From positions 237,633 through 301,632 of the forward strand of contig JAFXZS010000016.1 in assembly GCA_017541105.1 (NCBI GenBank): a stretch of 64,000 nt of DNA. The letters are read 5' to 3'. Position numbers and translations under genes: made by a program. The notes under the pieces were generated by a model. The model had not been told where the DNA came from. It was given only the letters and a program-made list of their open reading frames with translations, and searched no databases. Shown one piece after another: positions 35,103-45,656 of this stretch (positions within the stretch are counted from its first letter, which is position 1; every line of letters begins with the position of its first letter). The stretch comes from Clostridia bacterium. GTDB taxonomy: Bacteria > Bacillota > Clostridia > Christensenellales > Aristaeellaceae.

Positions 35103-36434
35103 ATGCCGATCAGAATTCTGGAAATCCTGCCCTCCTCTCCCGCCGCCAAAGCCGGTATTCATCCCGGAGAATCACTCGTATCCATCAACGGGGAGCCTGT
35201 GCTGGACGAAATAGATTATCAGTCCCTGATTCAGCATTCCCACCTTGAAGTCACCCTGACGGATGACAGGGGACTGGAACGAACGGTCAGTATCGCAAAG
35301 TCTTCCTGGGAGCCTCTTGGGATCTGCCTGGATGAATCGGTTGTTATGAAACCCCGCTCCTGCAGGAATCACTGCATGTTCTGTTTTATTGACCAGATGC
35401 CGAAAGGAATGCGCAGGACACTTTATGTGAAGGACGATGACTGGCGTCTGAGCCTGATGATGGGTAATTATGTCACTTTAACCAATGTGGACGATACGGA
35501 GTTTGTCAGGATTCTTCAGAGAAAAGCTTCCCCGCTGTTCATTTCCGTTCACGCCACCGATCCGGAAATCAGAATCAGACTTCTGCGGAATCCGAATGCC
35601 GGGAATATTCTTGAGCGTCTCAAGGCACTGAAAAATCATGGCCTTCAGTTCCATGCCCAGGTCGTCCTCTGCCCGGGAATCAATGACGGTTCTGTACTGA
35701 GGCGCACCATCGAAGATCTGGCCGATCTGTGGCCTTCTGCCGTTTCACTTGCGATTGTTCCCGTCGGTATGACACGTTTCCGTGACGGTCTGGCAGATAT
35801 TCCTGCGGTTGACCCCGCCATGGCCGCAGAACTGATTGGGATTGTGGAATCCTATCAGCAGCAATATCTCCAGCGTTTCGGATCAAGGTTTGTCTTTCTG
35901 TCTGATGAGTTTTACTGCCTCTGCGGCAAAGAGCTTCCCGCGGAAACGGATTATGAGGATTATCCGCAGATTGAAAACGGCGTAGGAATGATCCGCCAGC
36001 TGGAACAGGAATGTATGGACGCATGGCAGGATCTGTCTGATGATCTGCCCAAAGTCAGCCCCGAGCGTGAAACTGTTCACATCATCATTCCGACCGGTGT
36101 TTCCGCCTGCCCGCATATCCGCCGGATCGTAAACAGGTTTGCTCCTGGCTGGGTTCATGCGGAAGTAATGCCGGTAGTTAACCGGTTTTTCGGCGAACGA
36201 ATTACTGTCACAGGCCTGATTGTCGGAGCCGACCTGATCCATGCGCTGCAGAACAGATCCTTTGACAGAGTCCTGATTTCGGGAAATATGCTGCGTGAAA
36301 ACACGGACAGGTTTCTGGATGATGTAACCCTGGATCAGGTACGCCGTGCTGTGAATAAGCCTGTCGTCGTGGTGGATAATAACGGAGAGTCTCTGATCCG
36401 GGCACTGTATTGTATGGAGGTGCATCATGAGTAA
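35103..36434 (+). CDS. DUF512 protein with PDZ and radical-SAM-like domains
   Basis: A 443-residue member of the TIGR03279/DUF512 family. An N-terminal PDZ-like domain (ILPSSPAAKAGIHPGESLVSING) is followed by a cysteine cluster in CRNHCMFCFIDQMPKGMR (CxxxCxxC), then FISVHATDPEIR and QVVLCPGINDG, which are radical-SAM features. The DUF512 domain fills the C-terminal half (RFVFLSDEFY, TGVSACPHIRRIV, VTGLIVGADLIHAL). The family is common in Clostridia and cyanobacteria and has no proven reaction. It overlaps der by 8 nt; the der-plsY linkage is conserved in many relatives. Confidence 0.9.
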   Translation: MPIRILEILPSSPAAKAGIHPGESLVSINGEPVLDEIDYQSLIQHSHLEVTLTDDRGLERTVSIAKSSWEPLGICLDESVVMKPRSCRNHCMFCFIDQMPKGMRRTLYVKDDDWRLSLMMGNYVTLTNVDDTEFVRILQRKASPLFISVHATDPEIRIRLLRNPNAGNILERLKALKNHGLQFHAQVVLCPGINDGSVLRRTIEDLADLWPSAVSLAIVPVGMTRFRDGLADIPAVDPAMAAELIGIVESYQQQYLQRFGSRFVFLSDEFYCLCGKELPAETDYEDYPQIENGVGMIRQLEQECMDAWQDLSDDLPKVSPERETVHIIIPTGVSACPHIRRIVNRFAPGWVHAEVMPVVNRFFGERITVTGLIVGADLIHALQNRSFDRVLISGNMLRENTDRFLDDVTLDQVRRAVNKPVVVVDNNGESLIRALYCMEVHHE

Positions 36435-37764
36435 ACCGATCGTCGCGATAGTAGGCCGGCCGAATGTCGGCAAATCCACTTTCTTCAATAAACTTGCCGG
36501 AAGGCGCATCAGCATTGTCGAAGATATTCCCGGCGTTACGCGTGACCGTATCCATGCAGATACGGAATGGCTGGGCCGTTCGTTTACCCTGATTGACACG
36601 GGCGGAATAGATCCGCACAGTGATGATCAGCTTCTTGCCCAGATGCGTTCCCAGGCTGAGACAGCCATGGATCTTGCGGATGTAATCTGTTTCTTTACGG
36701 ATGCGCGGGAAGGCATTACGGATGATGACCGCGATGTTGCCAACCTTCTCCGCCGGACCGGAAAGCCCGTTCTCCTGATTGTAAACAAAGTGGATTACGC
36801 CGGCCTGAACGATTCTCTTTACGAGTTTTATGAACTGGGGCTCGGCGATCCGATCGGCATCAGCTCTGTCAACATGCTCGGTTTCGGCGATTTACTGGAT
36901 CAGATTGTCAGTTGTTTCCCTCCTCCCGATGAAATTGATACTGCATCTTCAGCAAAGCCCCTTCAACTGGCAATTGTCGGCCGTCCGAATGTCGGGAAAA
37001 GCTCCCTGACAAATCGCCTCCTGGGCGAAAACAGAACGATGGTATCCGATATTCCCGGCACTACAAGGGATGCGGTGGATACGGCATTCACCGGAGAAGA
37101 CGGTACGGAATACAATATCATTGATACCGCCGGTATCCGCAGGAAAAGAGCGATCGAGGAGGAAAGCCTTGAACGGTACAGCGTTGTGCGTTCCATTGCG
37201 GCCATACGGCGCTGCGATGTTGCACTGCTTCTGATTGATGCGCAGGACGGAGTTACCGAGCAGGATACAAAAATCGCCGGCCTGATTGAAGAGGAAGGAA
37301 AAGCTGTCATCGTCATTGTCAACAAATGGGATGCGCTGGATAAGGAAACCGGTACGCTGGAAAAATACAGGAAAAACGTCCTGGAAGAACTGAAATTTTT
37401 AAGCTATGCTCCCGTCCTGTTTGTATCTGCCAAATCCGGCCAGCGGGTTCAGACAATCCTTCCGAAGGTCTGCGAAATTTATCAGAATGCTTCCAGAAGA
37501 ATTCCCACAGGTGTCCTGAATGATGTTCTGAATGACGCGATAAATGATTTTCAGCCGCCGATTCAGGGAACTCGCCGCCTGAAGGTTTATTACGCCACAC
37601 AGACGGATACCAAGCCCCCGAAATTCGTACTTTTTGTCAATGATGAAAAACTGATGAATTTCTCCTACGAGCGGTATCTGGAAAACTATTTCAGAAAATC
37701 CTTTGTCCTGGACGGTACTCCTATTCGGCTTGTTCTGCGTGAAAAATCCAGCAAGGAGCAGTGA
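36427..37764 (+). CDS. der: ribosome biogenesis GTPase Der (EngA)
   Basis: A 445-residue protein with two tandem GTPase domains, acting in 50S assembly. First domain: GRPNVGKSTFFN (about residues 11-22), DTGG, NKVDY. Second: GRPNVGKSSLTN (about 181-192), DTAGIRRK, NKWD. A C-terminal KH-like domain ends with LKVYYATQTDTKPPKFVLFVN. Layout and length are standard. Overlaps with DUF512 upstream (8 nt) and plsY downstream (4 nt) indicate one transcript. Confidence 0.97.
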   Translation: MSKPIVAIVGRPNVGKSTFFNKLAGRRISIVEDIPGVTRDRIHADTEWLGRSFTLIDTGGIDPHSDDQLLAQMRSQAETAMDLADVICFFTDAREGITDDDRDVANLLRRTGKPVLLIVNKVDYAGLNDSLYEFYELGLGDPIGISSVNMLGFGDLLDQIVSCFPPPDEIDTASSAKPLQLAIVGRPNVGKSSLTNRLLGENRTMVSDIPGTTRDAVDTAFTGEDGTEYNIIDTAGIRRKRAIEEESLERYSVVRSIAAIRRCDVALLLIDAQDGVTEQDTKIAGLIEEEGKAVIVIVNKWDALDKETGTLEKYRKNVLEELKFLSYAPVLFVSAKSGQRVQTILPKVCEIYQNASRRIPTGVLNDVLNDAINDFQPPIQGTRRLKVYYATQTDTKPPKFVLFVNDEKLMNFSYERYLENYFRKSFVLDGTPIRLVLREKSSKEQ

Positions 37765-38396
37765 CCATGATTCCGAATATAGTGTATGAAAAACCCTGGA
37801 TGATCATTCTGTCCTGCGTTATCTCCTATCTGATCGGATCTGTTTCCACCGGCATTCTTGTTTCCCGGGCTGCACACGGCCCCGACCTGCGGAAAGTCGG
37901 AAGCAAAAACACGGGAGCCAGCAATGTTCAGCGGACCATGGGATGGAAATACGGGTTAATTACCTTCGCAGGAGATATCCTGAAAGGACTCCTTTCCTGC
38001 CTGATCGGTTATCTTATGACAGGGGATCATATGGGAGCACTCGCGGCAGGTTTCTTCTCTGTAGTGGGGCATAACTGGCCGATATTCTTCGGGTTTAAAG
38101 GCGGAAAGGGTGTCGCGACCAGCTGCGGTGTTATGTGTTACTGCTTTCCCATACCCGCGGTAATATGTTTTATTCTGACCGTTGCGTTGATCGCCTGGAA
38201 GCGTTACATCTCTCTCGGAAGTATGTTTCTGCTGACATTATATGCAATTCTTGTGCCTGTTTTCTATACCGGATCGGCGAGGTACTTTGTTATTCTGTGG
38301 GCAGTCCTTCTGGCATTGATCTGTATTTTCCGCCACAGATCCAACATACAGCGCCTGATCCACGGGACAGAGAACAAACTCGGCCACAAAAAGTGA
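37761..38396 (+). CDS. plsY: glycerol-3-phosphate acyltransferase PlsY
   Basis: A 211-residue membrane enzyme that acylates glycerol-3-phosphate with acyl-phosphate, the first step of phospholipid synthesis. About five TM segments are seen. The conserved motifs are [30 protein letters not shown] and [19 protein letters not shown]. The start overlaps der by 4 nt. Confidence 0.95.
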   Translation: MTMIPNIVYEKPWMIILSCVISYLIGSVSTGILVSRAAHGPDLRKVGSKNTGASNVQRTMGWKYGLITFAGDILKGLLSCLIGYLMTGDHMGALAAGFFSVVGHNWPIFFGFKGGKGVATSCGVMCYCFPIPAVICFILTVALIAWKRYISLGSMFLLTLYAILVPVFYTGSARYFVILWAVLLALICIFRHRSNIQRLIHGTENKLGHKK

Positions 38397-38421
38397 TCAC
38401 AGGCTGCGGAGGATATTTCGT

Positions 38422-40224
38422 ATGGCAAATGAGAGTCTGAAAATCAGAAACTTCTGTATTGTTGCTCATATCGACCATGGCAAGAGCACTCTGGCGGACC
38501 GGATTCTGGAAAAAACAGGCGTTTTTGAAAAACGCGAAATGGTTGACCAGATTCTGGACAGCATGGAACTGGAGCGGGAACGGGGAATCACGATCAAAAG
38601 CAAGGCTGTCCACATGAATTATGCTGCAAAGGACGGCAGGGAATATATTTTGAATCTGATCGACACGCCCGGCCATGTCGATTTTACCTATGAAGTCAGT
38701 CGCGCGCTTGCCGCATGCGAAGGAGCTTTGCTTGTGGTGGATGCCACCCAGGGAATCGAAGCACAAACCCTTGCCAATGTATACATGGCGCTGGATCATG
38801 ATCTTGAGATTATTCCGGTGATCAATAAAATTGATCTTCTTTCCGCACAGCCGGAAATTGTGCGCCGGGAAATAGAAGATGTCATCGGGCTGGACGCGAG
38901 TTATGCCCCCTGTATTTCTGCCAAGACCGGATTGAATGTGGAGGATGTGCTGGAAGCCATAGTTGAGCACATTCCCTCTCCTTCGGGAAATGATCAGGCA
39001 CCGCTGCGTGCTTTGATTTTTGACGCTTTCTATGATAACTACCGGGGAGCCATCTGTTTTATCCGCGTCAAGGAAGGGGTCATTCGTCCGGGCATGAAAA
39101 TGCGTCTGATGTCAACCGGCAGCGAGTTCGACGTCGTGGAAGTCGGTCATTTTACTCCGGGTTATTCTCCCTGTGATGAGCTGTTCGCCGGTGATGTCGG
39201 ATACGTTGCTGCTTCGATCAAGGATGTCCGGGATACACGTGTAGGGGATACCATTACAAATGCAGCCTGCCCTGCCGATTCTCCGCTTCCCGGTTACCGT
39301 CATGTCACACCGATGGTTTACTGCGGTATTTATCCGGCGGACGGTGCTGATTATCCCGCGCTGAAGGAAGCCCTTGAAAAGCTGAGGATGAATGATGCTT
39401 CTTTGTCTTTCGAACCTGAAACATCCGTTGCGCTCGGCTATGGGTTTCGCTGCGGTTTTCTTGGCTTGCTGCATATGGATATTATCACAACCAGGCTTGA
39501 GAGGGAATATGACCTGAATCTCGTCACAACTGCGCCGAGTGTTATCTACAAGGTCATCAGAACCAATGGCGAAGAGATCATGATCGACAATCCCACAAAC
39601 CTTCCGCCGATGGGTGAAATATCCTCCATGGAAGAGCCGTTTGTCCATGCCACAATCTATACGCCGCAGGAATCTGTCGGAACGATTATGGATCTTTGCC
39701 AGGATAAAAGAGGCGTGTTTATTGACATGCAATATGAAGGGAACCGTGTGAAACTGAATTATGATATGCCTCTGAATGAGATTATCTTTGATTTCTTTGA
39801 TCAGATTAAAAGCAGAAGCCGCGGATACGCCTCTTTTGACTATGAATTGAAAGACTATCGGAAAAGCGACCTGGTGAAACTTGACATTCTTCTGAACGGA
39901 GATCTGTGCGATGCTTTTTCTATTATCGTTCACCGTGACAAAGCCTATGCGAGGGGACGCGGAATCGCTGAAAAGCTGAAAGATGTGATTCCGCGGCAGA
40001 TGTTTGAGATTCCGATCCAGGCAGCGATCGGCGGAAAAGTAATTGCAAGGGAAACGGTCAAAGCCATGCGCAAGGATGTCCTTGCGAAATGTTACGGGGG
40101 AGATATCACGCGGAAGAAGAAGCTTCTTGAAAAACAAAAAGAAGGAAAAAAGCGCATGCGTCAGTTTGGTACGGTACAAGTCCCCAGTGAAGCATTTCTT
40201 GCCGTTTTGAAAATGGATACATAA
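38422..40224 (+). CDS. lepA: elongation factor 4 (LepA)
   Basis: A 600-residue translational GTPase (EF-4) that acts on ribosome initiation or back-translocation. G1 is [13 protein letters not shown] and G3 DTPGHVDF, followed by INKIDL. The EF-G-like domains and the LepA-specific C-terminal domain ([14 protein letters not shown], then [27 protein letters not shown] and [16 protein letters not shown]) are complete. A GGAGG-like site precedes ATG 38422. It is followed by a SLOG protein and hemW; lepA-hemW linkage is widespread. Confidence 0.97.
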   Translation: MANESLKIRNFCIVAHIDHGKSTLADRILEKTGVFEKREMVDQILDSMELERERGITIKSKAVHMNYAAKDGREYILNLIDTPGHVDFTYEVSRALAACEGALLVVDATQGIEAQTLANVYMALDHDLEIIPVINKIDLLSAQPEIVRREIEDVIGLDASYAPCISAKTGLNVEDVLEAIVEHIPSPSGNDQAPLRALIFDAFYDNYRGAICFIRVKEGVIRPGMKMRLMSTGSEFDVVEVGHFTPGYSPCDELFAGDVGYVAASIKDVRDTRVGDTITNAACPADSPLPGYRHVTPMVYCGIYPADGADYPALKEALEKLRMNDASLSFEPETSVALGYGFRCGFLGLLHMDIITTRLEREYDLNLVTTAPSVIYKVIRTNGEEIMIDNPTNLPPMGEISSMEEPFVHATIYTPQESVGTIMDLCQDKRGVFIDMQYEGNRVKLNYDMPLNEIIFDFFDQIKSRSRGYASFDYELKDYRKSDLVKLDILLNGDLCDAFSIIVHRDKAYARGRGIAEKLKDVIPRQMFEIPIQAAIGGKVIARETVKAMRKDVLAKCYGGDITRKKKLLEKQKEGKKRMRQFGTVQVPSEAFLAVLKMDT

Positions 40225-40227
40225 CGG

Positions 40228-40893
40228 ATGATGAGTACAGCTGATATGGATTTTCTCACGGAAGATGAAAGCACTGTTTGCTTCACAGGCCACAGGACGA
40301 TTCCGGAATCAGACAGAAGCGGAATCATTATCAGCCTGCAGCAGGTTATGGAGGATGCATTCCGCATGGGATTCAGAAGATTTCTTTGCGGAGGCGCCGT
40401 CGGATTTGATACTATTGCCGCGCTTGAAGTGCTTGCTTTCAGGGAGAGCCATCCATCCGTCCGCCTGATTATTGCGGTTCCCTGCCGGTCTCAGCCACTC
40501 TACTGGCCTCTTCGGGACCGGGAAATCTATCAGTCCGTCCTGGACCGCGCGAATGAGGTCAGAATTCTGTCCGATCATTACTATAACGGATGTATGCAGG
40601 CAAGAAATCATTATATGGTGAATCATTCCTCTCTCTGTGTCTGCTATATGAAGCAGATGAAAGGAGGCACCTGGTCCACCGTGCGTTATGCCATGCATCG
40701 GGGAATACGGATCATCAATCTTGCAATGCCTTCCCCGGATCTGCATTCTGTATTAAAGGAGCCTCCATGGAAATCTATATACATATCCCCTTCTGCGCCA
40801 GAAAATGTGAGTATTGTTCATTTGTCTCATTCACCGGAAAGGACGACCGGATTGATGCGTATCTCCTCGCGCTGCTTGAGGAAGCGTCCCTGA
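40228..40893 (+). CDS. SLOG/DUF1273 (YpsA-like) family protein with tail overlapping hemW
   Basis: A 221-residue protein. Its first 165 residues match the SLOG/DUF1273 Rossmann-like family: CFTGHRTIP, FLCGGAVGFDTIAALE, LIIAVPCRSQPLYW, then GTWSTVRYAMHRGIRIINL. SLOG proteins are thought to bind nucleotide-derived ligands; the YpsA role in Bacillus is only partly known. After residue 179 the frame runs on for 127 nt inside hemW in another frame. That tail (WKSIYISPSAP...) is basic and low in conservation signals and probably reflects loss of an earlier stop codon. It sits 4 nt after lepA. Confidence 0.82.
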   Translation: MMSTADMDFLTEDESTVCFTGHRTIPESDRSGIIISLQQVMEDAFRMGFRRFLCGGAVGFDTIAALEVLAFRESHPSVRLIIAVPCRSQPLYWPLRDREIYQSVLDRANEVRILSDHYYNGCMQARNHYMVNHSSLCVCYMKQMKGGTWSTVRYAMHRGIRIINLAMPSPDLHSVLKEPPWKSIYISPSAPENVSIVHLSHSPERTTGLMRISSRCLRKRP

Positions 40894-41918
40894 GAAAGAA
40901 TGAGATCACGGAAAAAATCACGACACTCTACATCGGCGGAGGAACACCTTCGCTGCTGAAGCCGGAACAATTACGTTTCCTGTTTCAGGAACTGCGTAAA
41001 ACGATCCCTTTCGGAGACCTGCAGGAAATAACCATGGAAGCCAACCCCGGAACTCTTACGGAATCACTTCTGCGGGAAATGTCCGATGCGGGTGTAAACC
41101 GTGTATCCATGGGAATGCAGTCTTCCGATGACTCTGAACTGAAACGCCTGGGAAGGATTCATCTTTTCCGGGATGTTGTCCGATCCGTCGAATTGCTGAA
41201 TGCATACGGACTGCATAATTTCAATCTGGATCTGATTTTCGGCCTCCCCGGCCAGACGCGGATCAGCTGGATGAAAACCCTGCATGACGCCATTATGCTG
41301 AATCCGAAACATATCAGTGCATATGGCTTAATACCGGAGGAAGGTACTCCTCTGGATGCCCGCCTGAAAACCGGAGAATGGGCACTTCCGGACCCTGAGG
41401 TGGAACGTGATATGTATGAAGATGCTCTGCGCATTCTTCGTCAGACAGGTTTCATTCAGTATGAGATCTCAAATTTCGCACGGGAAGGATTCCGCTGCCT
41501 TCATAATATCGGATACTGGACGCAAATACCGTATATGGGCCTTGGTGTCTCTGCTGCATCCATGGCCGTTACGGACACTCATGAAGCGGGAATGCATTGC
41601 CGGAGAAGAACAAATTTCACATCCCTGGACAAATATATTCAGTATGTTTCAGATGGCAGGATTCCTGCTGAACCGGATGACGTGATTTCTCCGGCAGAAG
41701 CAAGGTTCGAAACGATTATGCTCAGCCTCAGAATGAACCAGGGGATTTCGGAACGCGGCTTTTTCCGGATGCATGGACGGACTGTTGAGGAATGCTATCC
41801 GGAACAGCTTGCAAAAATGGAAAAAGCAGGATTGCTTCTGCACAGAAACGGAGCATGGGTGCTGTCACGCCGCGGAATGGATATACAAAACAGTATTCTG
41901 CTTGAATTTATGGATTGA
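40767..41918 (+). CDS. hemW: radical SAM protein HemW (oxygen-independent coproporphyrinogen III oxidase-like)
   Basis: A 383-residue radical SAM protein. The Fe-S motif is IPFCARKCEYCSF (CxxxCxxC). YIGGGTPSLL, EITMEANPGTL, RVSMGMQSSD, NFNLDLIFGLPGQT and a C-terminal HemN-like domain follow. HemW is considered a heme chaperone rather than a true CPG oxidase; many anaerobes carry it next to lepA. ATG 40767 follows AAAGGAG. The frame is open back to 40590, inside the SLOG gene, but homology and the ribosome site fix the start. Confidence 0.93.
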   Translation: MEIYIHIPFCARKCEYCSFVSFTGKDDRIDAYLLALLEEASLRKNEITEKITTLYIGGGTPSLLKPEQLRFLFQELRKTIPFGDLQEITMEANPGTLTESLLREMSDAGVNRVSMGMQSSDDSELKRLGRIHLFRDVVRSVELLNAYGLHNFNLDLIFGLPGQTRISWMKTLHDAIMLNPKHISAYGLIPEEGTPLDARLKTGEWALPDPEVERDMYEDALRILRQTGFIQYEISNFAREGFRCLHNIGYWTQIPYMGLGVSAASMAVTDTHEAGMHCRRRTNFTSLDKYIQYVSDGRIPAEPDDVISPAEARFETIMLSLRMNQGISERGFFRMHGRTVEECYPEQLAKMEKAGLLLHRNGAWVLSRRGMDIQNSILLEFMD

Positions 41919-41928
41919 ATGATTGCCG

Positions 41929-43938
41929 TCAGTTTAATGCAATGCCGTGTCCGGATTCATGAAAATATGATTCGGCATAACGGTTGAGCAACTGAAGTGT
42001 AGCTTGTTGGGAAGGATCCTCGTGCAGCTGTTTCACAGCCCTGGAAACCTCTTCCAGCAATTTGGCATCTCCGCCGATCAGGTCGGTTCCCGGCGCATCA
42101 CCGCTCTGGCGGGTTCCCATCATATCTCCCGGCCCACGCAATTCAAGGTCTTTCCTCGATATTTCAAATCCGTCATTGGTTTTGCAAAGAATACTCATTT
42201 TTTCAGATGCTTCCGAAAGAAGGAAACACCAGCTTTCGATCTCTCCCCTGCCCACCCGGCCCCGCAGCTGATGAAGCTGGCTGAGGCCAAACCGTTCCGC
42301 GTCTTCAATAATCATGATCGTAGCATTCGGATTGTTGATGCCGACTTCAATGACTGTCGTGGAAACCAGCACATCATAGCAGCCTTCAGCGAAATCATGC
42401 AGGATTTGCTCCTTTTCCGTACCCTTCTGTCCGCCCCAGGTCAGCGCTGCACGAACATCTTTCAGCGCAGTATCCTTCAGCTGCTCAAATACAGCTTTTG
42501 CGCTGTGAAGCTCATCATTGTTCTCGGAATCTTCCACGGACGGGCATACAATGTACGCTTGTCTTCCTTCCCGTATCCGCTCACGAAGAAATCCGTACAT
42601 CCCGGACCGCTTTGCTTCCGGAACAATTCTGGTTTTCACCGGAATTCTGCCTTTCGGGAGCTCGTCTATGACGGAAATATCCAGGTCCCCGTACAGAATC
42701 AGGGCAAGCGTTCGCGGAATCGGAGTTGCGGAAAGAACCAGAACATGCGGAAAAGAATGGTCCTTGCTCTCCCCCTTTTCATGGAGCATCGACCTCTGGC
42801 GAACCCCGAACCGATGCTGTTCGTCGGTGATGACAAGTCCGAGCTGCTGATAAACCACATCCTTGCTGATCAGCGCATGTGTACCGAATACAGCGTTGCA
42901 CGTTCCTTCCTTCAATTCTGTCAGAATCGCGCGCCTGTCCTTTGGCTTTGTACTGCCTGTCAGGAGCCTGCAGACAACACCGTGAGGCTCCAGAATCCTG
43001 CGTGCGGACTCATAATGCTGAACAGCGAGGATCTCAGTCGGCGCCATCATGGCTGATTGATATCCTGCCGTATAGGAAAGCCAGATGCTTCCGAAGGCAA
43101 CCGCAGTTTTCCCGCTTCCCACATCCCCCTGAACCAGCCTTGCCATCGTAAACGGCTTTTGCAGATCCGCCATGATCTCAGACAGCACCTTTTTCTGGGC
43201 CGATGTCGGTTCAAAAGGAAGGAAACTCCAGTATTGCTCTGAATGCCTGGCGGTAATCTCAAAAGAATGTGCCGGCAGTTTATCGTTTCCCGCCATGGAA
43301 ACATAAAGGAGATACAGAAGGATCCTTTCGAAAGAAAGCCTGCGCCGTGCCATCTCAAGATTGTTCATCGACGCCGGAAAATGCGCTTCCCGCAGGGCAA
43401 AATTCAATTCGCACAGATGATGCTGCAGGCGGAATTCTCTAGGCAGCGTTTCAGGGCAGCAGTCCTCAAGGTATGAGAATCCAGTCATCATCAGCTTTCT
43501 GAAAGTTTTTTCCGGAACGCTTCGGTTTGTTTTGTATACTGGAAACCATCCGTCATCTGTAACAATTTTGGGATTCTGCAATTGCCTTTTTCCGTTTTTT
43601 ATGCTCATTCTGCCGAACAGGCGTATCGTTTCCCCCGGATGGATCTGCTGCATTATCCAGGGAGCATTGAACCAACAGACCGGCATGCTTCCCGTCTCAT
43701 CTGTCAGAGACCCGGAAACTCTTGAAATACCGTGAAACCGTGTAAGCCTGACAGGGTCACGAAACTTTCCTGAGATCATGATCATACCGGGTTCTTTGGT
43801 CGCGCAGGGGTATACAGTATGATGGTCTTCGTAGCAGGTAGGCAGCGTAAACAGCAAATCGCGCAATGAGACAATCCCCATTGCGCGTAATGACTCAGCA
43901 CGTACAGGTCCGATTCCTTTCAGATCCGTAAGATTCAT
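41929..43938 (-). CDS. recG: ATP-dependent DNA helicase RecG
   Basis: A 669-residue branched-DNA helicase. The wedge/OB domain occupies the N-terminus (LKGIGPVRAESL, then MIMISGKFRDPV). Helicase motifs follow: GDVGSGKTAVA (Walker A), DEQHRFG (DEQH box), LSATPIPRTLAL, and the C-terminal HQLRGRVGRG and DLELRGPGDMMGTRQSG. It remodels stalled forks and Holliday junctions. It lies 3 nt after yloV, the normal partner order in Bacillota. Confidence 0.96.
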   Translation of the reverse strand: MNLTDLKGIGPVRAESLRAMGIVSLRDLLFTLPTCYEDHHTVYPCATKEPGMIMISGKFRDPVRLTRFHGISRVSGSLTDETGSMPVCWFNAPWIMQQIHPGETIRLFGRMSIKNGKRQLQNPKIVTDDGWFPVYKTNRSVPEKTFRKLMMTGFSYLEDCCPETLPREFRLQHHLCELNFALREAHFPASMNNLEMARRRLSFERILLYLLYVSMAGNDKLPAHSFEITARHSEQYWSFLPFEPTSAQKKVLSEIMADLQKPFTMARLVQGDVGSGKTAVAFGSIWLSYTAGYQSAMMAPTEILAVQHYESARRILEPHGVVCRLLTGSTKPKDRRAILTELKEGTCNAVFGTHALISKDVVYQQLGLVITDEQHRFGVRQRSMLHEKGESKDHSFPHVLVLSATPIPRTLALILYGDLDISVIDELPKGRIPVKTRIVPEAKRSGMYGFLRERIREGRQAYIVCPSVEDSENNDELHSAKAVFEQLKDTALKDVRAALTWGGQKGTEKEQILHDFAEGCYDVLVSTTVIEVGINNPNATIMIIEDAERFGLSQLHQLRGRVGRGEIESWCFLLSEASEKMSILCKTNDGFEISRKDLELRGPGDMMGTRQSGDAPGTDLIGGDAKLLEEVSRAVKQLHEDPSQQATLQLLNRYAESYFHESGHGIALN

Positions 43939-43941
43939 TCT

Positions 43942-45615
43942 TTACTCCACAGAAATCAGATAATAATACAGAGGCTGCCCGCCATTGTGGCATTCCACAT
44001 CGCAGTAATCATATTCTTTCTCAATATCCGCTGAAATCGCTTCCGCATCCGCTTCTGTCACATCTGCGCCGTAATAGACGGTAATCAATTCATCATCATC
44101 CGTCACGATGCTTTTCATCATATCCATAATCACGTCATGGATAGACGGCCCGGAAAACTCTATCTGGCCGTTGTGCAGTCCGATGATATTTCCCTGCTTG
44201 ATCTCAATGCCGTTATATTCGCTGTCCCGAATGGCATAGGTAACCATGCCGGTTTTTACATGCATGGATGCTTCATCCATTCTCCGAACATTCTCTTCAG
44301 GATCCAGATCATTCTGGAATGCGATGGCGGCAGCGATACCCATCGCAACATTTTTCGTCGGAATCACGCGGACATCCTTTTTGGACAGTTCTGCCGCCTG
44401 ATTTGCCGCAAAAATGACATTCCCATTGTTTGGCAGGATAAACACACATTCGGCGTGAACCTGATTCACCGCGTTCAGCAGATCATCCACGGAAGGATTC
44501 ATCGTCTGACCGCCTTCGACAATTTTATCAACATTCAGATCGGTAAAAAACTGAGAAAACCCGGCACCGAGCGATACTGCAACAAATCCGTATTTTTTCT
44601 CAGGATCCGCCGGCGAATCGGCCTCCGCCTTATCCTCAGCCTTTTCCGGCTGCCTGGCGGCCTCAAACTGCCGCTTCATTTCGAGCAGATTATCAATCCT
44701 GACTTCAGATATTTCAGCCAGTTCAACACCGTATTCCAGCGCGGAGCCCGGATTATCCGTATGGACATGCACCGTAGCTTTATCAAGATCACCGACAACA
44801 GAGACATTATCCCCGATCCGGTTCAATCTGCGCCGGAATGAATCCAGATCATGTTCGTCACAGTCTTCACGGAAGTTGCTGATTGTGAAATTGACACAAT
44901 AGGAGTATGTCAGATCACGGCTCAGATCATGGCAGTCATCTGTGGATACAGAGGTGTCATTCTCCATGCCTGTATCTGCGAGAGTGATATCTTCCCCGCG
45001 AAGGACTGCGGCATAACCCTGGTAAATCAGCATCAGCCCGCGTCCGCCGGAATCCACTACCCCCGCCTGTTTTAATGCAGGCAGCATATCCGGCGTCTTT
45101 TTTAATATCGCTTCACCGCTTTTCAGGATGACATGAAACAGCTGGTCATAGTCGTCCGGATCTTTCTGGGCCTGCTTCACTGCATCTTCGGCGACCACAC
45201 GCGCAACGGTCAGGATGGTGCCTTCCTTGGGTTTCATAACAGCTTTATAAGCCATTTCCGCGCCTTTTGTCAGTGCCTGCGCAAATTGGATGGGAGTAAT
45301 CTTCTCCACGCCGTTCAGCGCCTTGGCAAATCCCCTCAGAAGCTGGCTTGTAATAACTCCCGAATTGCCTCTGGCCCCTTTTAACGCGCCTTTGGACAAT
45401 GCATTGGCGGCTTCGTCCGCACGCAGGAATTCCTTGCTGTTAATCTCCCGTGTTGCGCTTTGCATCGTCAGGGACATATTTGTTCCCGTGTCTCCGTCCG
45501 GTACGGGGAAAACATTCAGTGCGTCGACCGCCTCACGGTTCTTTTCCAGTAAAGCTGTCCCGGCCATCACCATATCCCGCAGAAGCAGACCGTCTATTGT
45601 TTTAAACTGTATCAA
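43942..45615 (-). CDS. DAK2/DhaL-domain protein YloV (FakA-like)
   Basis: A 557-residue protein. The N-terminal DhaL domain has NVFPVPDGDTGTNMSLTM and ALKGARGNSGVI, the nucleotide- and magnesium-binding parts of dihydroxyacetone-kinase-like proteins. The DegV-like C-terminus ends with ITVYYGADVTEADAE. Homologues include FakA, the ATP-binding half of fatty acid kinase, which works with a DegV-type FakB; no FakB is in this window. It is flanked by yloU and recG in the conserved operon. The acidic linker near 320-340 (KAEDKAEAD) is variable. Confidence 0.9.
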   Translation of the reverse strand: MIQFKTIDGLLLRDMVMAGTALLEKNREAVDALNVFPVPDGDTGTNMSLTMQSATREINSKEFLRADEAANALSKGALKGARGNSGVITSQLLRGFAKALNGVEKITPIQFAQALTKGAEMAYKAVMKPKEGTILTVARVVAEDAVKQAQKDPDDYDQLFHVILKSGEAILKKTPDMLPALKQAGVVDSGGRGLMLIYQGYAAVLRGEDITLADTGMENDTSVSTDDCHDLSRDLTYSYCVNFTISNFREDCDEHDLDSFRRRLNRIGDNVSVVGDLDKATVHVHTDNPGSALEYGVELAEISEVRIDNLLEMKRQFEAARQPEKAEDKAEADSPADPEKKYGFVAVSLGAGFSQFFTDLNVDKIVEGGQTMNPSVDDLLNAVNQVHAECVFILPNNGNVIFAANQAAELSKKDVRVIPTKNVAMGIAAAIAFQNDLDPEENVRRMDEASMHVKTGMVTYAIRDSEYNGIEIKQGNIIGLHNGQIEFSGPSIHDVIMDMMKSIVTDDDELITVYYGADVTEADAEAISADIEKEYDYCDVECHNGGQPLYYYLISVE

Positions 45616-45656
45616 AGGAATTCTCCTCCGTTATTCAAGTATTCAGATGCGTATCG

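Noticed and set aside
39112-40293. 393-codon - strand frame over lepA
   Set aside because: It lies opposite the conserved C-terminal half of LepA and has no motif of its own.
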